Shown here: positions 60,194 through 64,000 of the stretch, one piece after another
Layout: every line of letters begins with the position of its first letter
How positions within the stretch are numbered: the first letter of the stretch is position 1
Assembly (NCBI RefSeq): GCF_019925205.1
Contig: NC_083563.1
Span: 6,696,001 to 6,760,000, forward strand
Direction of reading: 5' to 3'
Length of the DNA: 64,000 nucleotides
Source: Metopolophium dirhodum
Taxonomy: Eukaryota; Arthropoda; Insecta; Hemiptera; Aphididae
Made by a program: the position numbers and the translations under genes
Notes under the pieces: model-generated
Database searches by the model: none
Told to the model about the DNA's origin: nothing
Seen by the model: the letters and a program-made list of their open reading frames with translations, nothing else

Positions 60194-62928
60194 TCTCGTG
60201 TCACAATGTTTGTCCGGGATGAAGTCCGAAACTACTGGACCGATCTTGATGAAATTTTTTACACTGTGTGTAATTTGGTCCAACTTTAAAGATAAGCTAA
60301 TTTAAAAAGGGAGAGGATCAACCCCGGGAGGCGCTGAAACAGGAATTTTGAGATTTCTGATGGGAATTTTTGTTTAAAAATGGTTTCCATGGGTTTTAAG
60401 CTATTATAGCAAAAATAATTAAAAAATAAAAAACTATTTGCTTTACTTTTTAAATATAATTTATAATATAATATCTAACTATATAAAAATGTGAAATGAA
60501 AATCTCTGTACAGGCTAAACTCTGGAACTACTTATCAGATCTTCTTGATTTTTTTTTAAAACGAAAGAGTATTTCACGGAGAAGGTTTTAGGAAAATCCA
60601 CCGGTGTATAATATATTGGTTGCTATCGGGCATGTTTGTTGATTTGTATTATTATCTTTTGTCAATATACATATAATAATATATAATCTAATATATAAAT
60701 GTGAAAATGAAAACCTTTGAGTGATATGTTCTCGGAAACTACTGAACCGATCGTTATGGTTTTTTTTTTAAATTGAAAAGCTTATTGCGGAGAAGGTTTA
60801 AGGCTTTTGATCGATTCTCTAACTTTAAAAACAAAGGAGTTATCAATTATCATAAATAATGACCAGTTACGTAGACTGAGTGGGTGAGGTTTGCGGTACG
60901 GCAACGGACGGCGGCTAGACGTGGCCGCCCAAACTTCCCCTTCCATATCACCGTTGCGCGACGTGATAGTTCATATCGTTATTGGTTGCTAATGGAAAAC
61001 CTTGGATCATGTAGTATAATATGATCTAAGTGGAAAACTATAATTATAATTATTTAATTATTATATTATAACTTAAATCAGTACCATAGATTAAATATAT
61101 AAAATAATATAATCTATGTTAATACAAAAAAAACACAATTTATCGCATATTCTATAGAAATTCACCGCATTATAGTGAACGAAGGACGGACCGACCGACA
61201 TTTTAAGAGAAACTTCGTAAAAGTCGGAACGCTGCTTAATGTTTGTGCATCGACTATCGATGAATTGTCGAATATTCAAGATGCCTGCATTTAAATAGTA
61301 AACAGTACTAATAATAAGTAAATTACTAATAATAACTTACTTTTAATTTAATTTAATTTCCATAATTTTTAAATTTTTATTCGTTTCTTTTAATTATTAA
61401 AATTTATCACAATGAAGAGGAAAATTAATTTAGGTCGTTCATCGAATATAATAAAACGTCAACGTTTACTTAGATTAAGTCAAAATAACAATGGCTCGCC
61501 AGATAACTGCAATATTAACAGCGATAATAATGATGATAATATAAATAATATATCTGTTACCAATAGTGTTGGTAGTATTAATGAAAACAATATCAATAAC
61601 AACGAAAATTTAGATGAACCACAAGTTCTGTGGCGTCGCCGTGAAATGTCGGCATTTACTTATGATAAATTAATAGATTATAAAAATAATTCTCACGTTA
61701 TCATTGGAAATATGAATTTAAAATGTAATTATTGTCGTGCATTGAAATGGTCCAAAGAGCCTGCAGGTTTTTTTTGTTCAGGAGGAAAAGTTGTTTTGGA
61801 AGACATTCCTGATCCACCTGAACCATTAAAAAGCTTCTTAAATTTTTCTCACAATAATTCAAAACATTTTTTTGACATGATACGTGTTTATAATTCGGCT
61901 TTTCAAATGACATCGTTTGGTGCAACAGAAATTAGACATGGAAATTTCATGCAAACATTTAAAGTTCAAGGTCAAATCTATCATTTGGCTGGTTCTTTAT
62001 TACCCACCGGTACTGAAGAACCAAAGTTTTTACAGATATATTTTATGACTCAGAGAATGAAGTGAAAAGGCGTTGGTCTATTGCTCCCAATACAGATAAA
62101 CAAATATTATATGATTTGCAATATATGTTGCATAGAAATAATTCGTACATTCGTAGTTTTAAGAGTGAACGACCTACGGTATTATCATACAGTATGCAGT
62201 AGATATCTATGAAATATATTCGTCGAGAAACCGATATTAGGTACCTGTATGTCCTATTAAAATGTCTCAAAGAAATGACTATAATAATAGAGATTTAATA
62301 ATAACAATATAATTATTAGAACGCATTATTATTATTATTATAAATGTCTTGATTTTTTTTTTAACGAAATAGTATTTCATGGAGAAGGTTTATATAAAAG
62401 AAAATTTTAGGAAAATCCACCTGTGTATAATATATTGGTTGCTATTGGTAAATCGGGCATATTTGTTGATTTGTATTATTGTCTTTTGTCAATATACATA
62501 TAAGATCTGACAAGTAGTTCCAGAGTTTAGTCAGTGTATTTATATAGTTAGTTGATAGATTAGACCTCTGGGAAGAAGATAGGTTAATATTTACAGAGGG
62601 TTAAATTTGTTTTTCATTTCATTCATCGGACTTTAGTACGGTTAGGTTAGGATAGGATTTTGTATAAATTGATTATATTAAGTAAAAACGACAAACTTGG
62701 TATAACTTTGATACTTTAGAGTTAAATCATACGTACAAACAGCATACATATACATATACATACCTGATAATGTACTGCTGCGTATCAGAATTTTTATTCC
62801 GGGAAACGGAAAAGTTAAGATACATTTTGAATACTATACACCGAATATTAAATAACGAATTGAACAAAGTTTGAGTCATGTGGAGTTGATACATTTAACG
62901 GGCAACGAAGTGCACGGGATCAGCTAGT
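60194..62928 (+). mobile_element. Helitron relic
   Basis: The left part begins TCTCGTGTCACAATGTTTGT and CCGAAACTACTGGACCGATC, typical of aphid Helitron 5' regions. The right end is GGCAACGAAGTGCACGGGAT followed by CAGCTAGT, with the CTAG-type 3' terminus. Inside are a Helitron-type N-terminal coding fragment (61412-62202), a direct repeat (60543-60675 and 62348-62502), and an inverted repeat (60476-60543 and 62502-62551). Rep and helicase motifs are absent. Limits are approximate. Confidence 0.65.
61412..62202 (+). pseudogene. Helitron helicase-like N-terminal fragment with frameshift
   Basis: From ATG 61412 the frame encodes 217 residues: an Asn-rich leader, then a zinc-type CNYCRALKW, EPAGFFCSGGKVVL, PPEPLKSFL, FDMIRVYNSAFQMTSFGA and FKVQGQIYHLAGSLLPTG. 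This order is characteristic of the N-terminal region of Helitron Rep-helicase proteins. The frame breaks at about 62042-62045: one base is missing, and the reading YDSENEVKRRWSIAPNTD resumes in another frame up to TAG at 62200. Everything downstream, including the Rep HUH motif and helicase, is gone. It is a truncated, inactive copy. Confidence 0.82.
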
Positions 62929-64000
62929 TATAATAATATATGTAATAAGTAATAACTAATAATGATGATATATTAATTTGGGACCTTTTATGGTTGTTTA
63001 TTTTTGAAAAATTACAAAGGAAAAAATGGTATTGTAAACTGACATTTTTATTAAATTATGCCTTACCGAAAATTGTTTCTATACATATACTACTGAGTAC
63101 TACAGAAATATAGTCAATAGATATCTATCGATATGACGATATGTATTTTTTTTTAAATGTATTTTGGATTTTCAGTACCTATGCCTCAAAATAGCCTAAA
63201 TAAGGTATTTTTTGCAAATGTAAGTATTATACATCAGCCTTGGATTAAGATCTTCGTGCCTGTAATCTGTTTATATTTGGTGCCATCTATCCATCTATTG
63301 ATCTATTTTACTAGTCCTTTGTAAAAATATTATTTTCCATACTTAATTTGTATTTAAAAAGTTATTGCACAAACGCTTTGCATTTAAGATACAAAAACTC
63401 ATCACTATTCAATTTAATTCTATATATATTAAAAAAGTTTTAAAAATATTATTCAGTATTTTACAATGACAATCAGGTAAAAAAATAACAATTAAGTATT
63501 GAAATATAAAAATCGGGGAGCTCACTCTGCTATCTAGGAAATGTTGGGTGTGCCTCGTAATTTGGTAAGTCATTAGTACTAATGGATATGTTAAAATGTA
63601 ATTCAATGATGCATCATTCGAAACGATTCTTTGCAGAGTCAGTCTAAATTTCTAAGAATATTTTATTGTATATTTATACCTTATTTACCATTAGTATTTT
63701 ATTTTTCTATTACTCTATTAGTAAGATTTACTACCTACTTGGTTGGACCAATTATGCCAAAAACAAAAAGTATTTATAGTTATATGGTAATTATTATAAT
63801 AATATATTGAATCTAGGAAAAAACACGGATGAAAACATCAACGTAAAAATTCCAAAAAGGTCAAATGGAAAATATTTCAAAATCACAAATATCAGTTTTA
63901 ATAGTAAGTTATTAAGTTATCAAATTATAATATCAATTATCAATTATACAAATGTGAAATCTGTAAATAATAATAAAAAAAAATCATCAATATCGTATAC
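62929..64000. other. AT-rich end of the window with a worn repeat end
   Basis: Around 63520-63650 are degraded family landmarks: CTCACTCTGCTATCTAGG, TAATTCAATGATGCATC, ACGATTCTTTGCAGAGTCAG. They fit a very old plus-oriented copy of the GTCCGTAAACAGCTC family. No gene is seen. Confidence 0.4.

Noticed and set aside
1..64000. CRISPR arrays, operons, bacterial promoters or terminators
   Set aside because: Spliced genes, SINEs and LINEs show nuclear animal DNA; no regularly spaced repeat-spacer array is present.

Overview
The window looks like nuclear DNA of an aphid. It is strongly AT-rich, with small exons in long introns, abundant TAGGTA/TACCTA-type simple motifs, an internal block of CCTAA (the arthropod telomere unit), and many transposon relics. 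Nothing indicates bacterial, organellar or viral DNA. The organism call is inference from sequence style.

Five protein-coding loci can be modelled across splice sites. (1) Plus strand, 1790-10937: the 3' part of a gene of unknown family (four exons with consistent phases, about 431 residues visible), including a very GC-rich exon. (2) Minus strand, 29749-24550: a complete 12-exon ZYG11-family gene (740 aa), a leucine-rich-repeat/armadillo substrate receptor of CUL2 ubiquitin ligases. (3) Plus strand, 36264-39256: complete LAMTOR3 (124 aa, 4 exons), a Ragulator subunit in lysosomal mTORC1 signalling. (4) Minus strand, 53668-50625: a complete MADF-BESS regulator (295 aa, 3 exons). (5) Plus strand, 56745-59633: a small gene (about 115 aa) whose middle aligns without gaps to a homeodomain but lacks the hallmark residues R5, W48 and N51. 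The five loci do not form a pathway; the order is ordinary for a eukaryotic chromosome.

The rest is mostly mobile DNA. Relics include LINE reverse-transcriptase fragments (500-776 and 46051-47105), a full-length tRNA-derived SINE with a 13-bp target duplication (17398-17684), a Helitron relic (60194-62928), a Tigger/pogo relic whose C-terminus keeps a PCNA-binding-type motif (52430-52816), an OTU-domain fragment in a probable retroelement (44786-45220), and several MITE or foldback elements. A non-coding repeat family marked by GTCCGTAAACAGCTC occurs at least nine times in both orientations and hosts later insertions. A near-perfect hairpin of about 245 bp lies at 16531-16774.

The main candidates for something undescribed are the residue-poor homeodomain gene with a signal-peptide-like frame just upstream, the unassigned GC-rich-exon gene, the 16.5-kb hairpin with its third partial copy, and an unknown 110-codon frame at 51667-51996. 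Everything here is read by eye; no database search was run.
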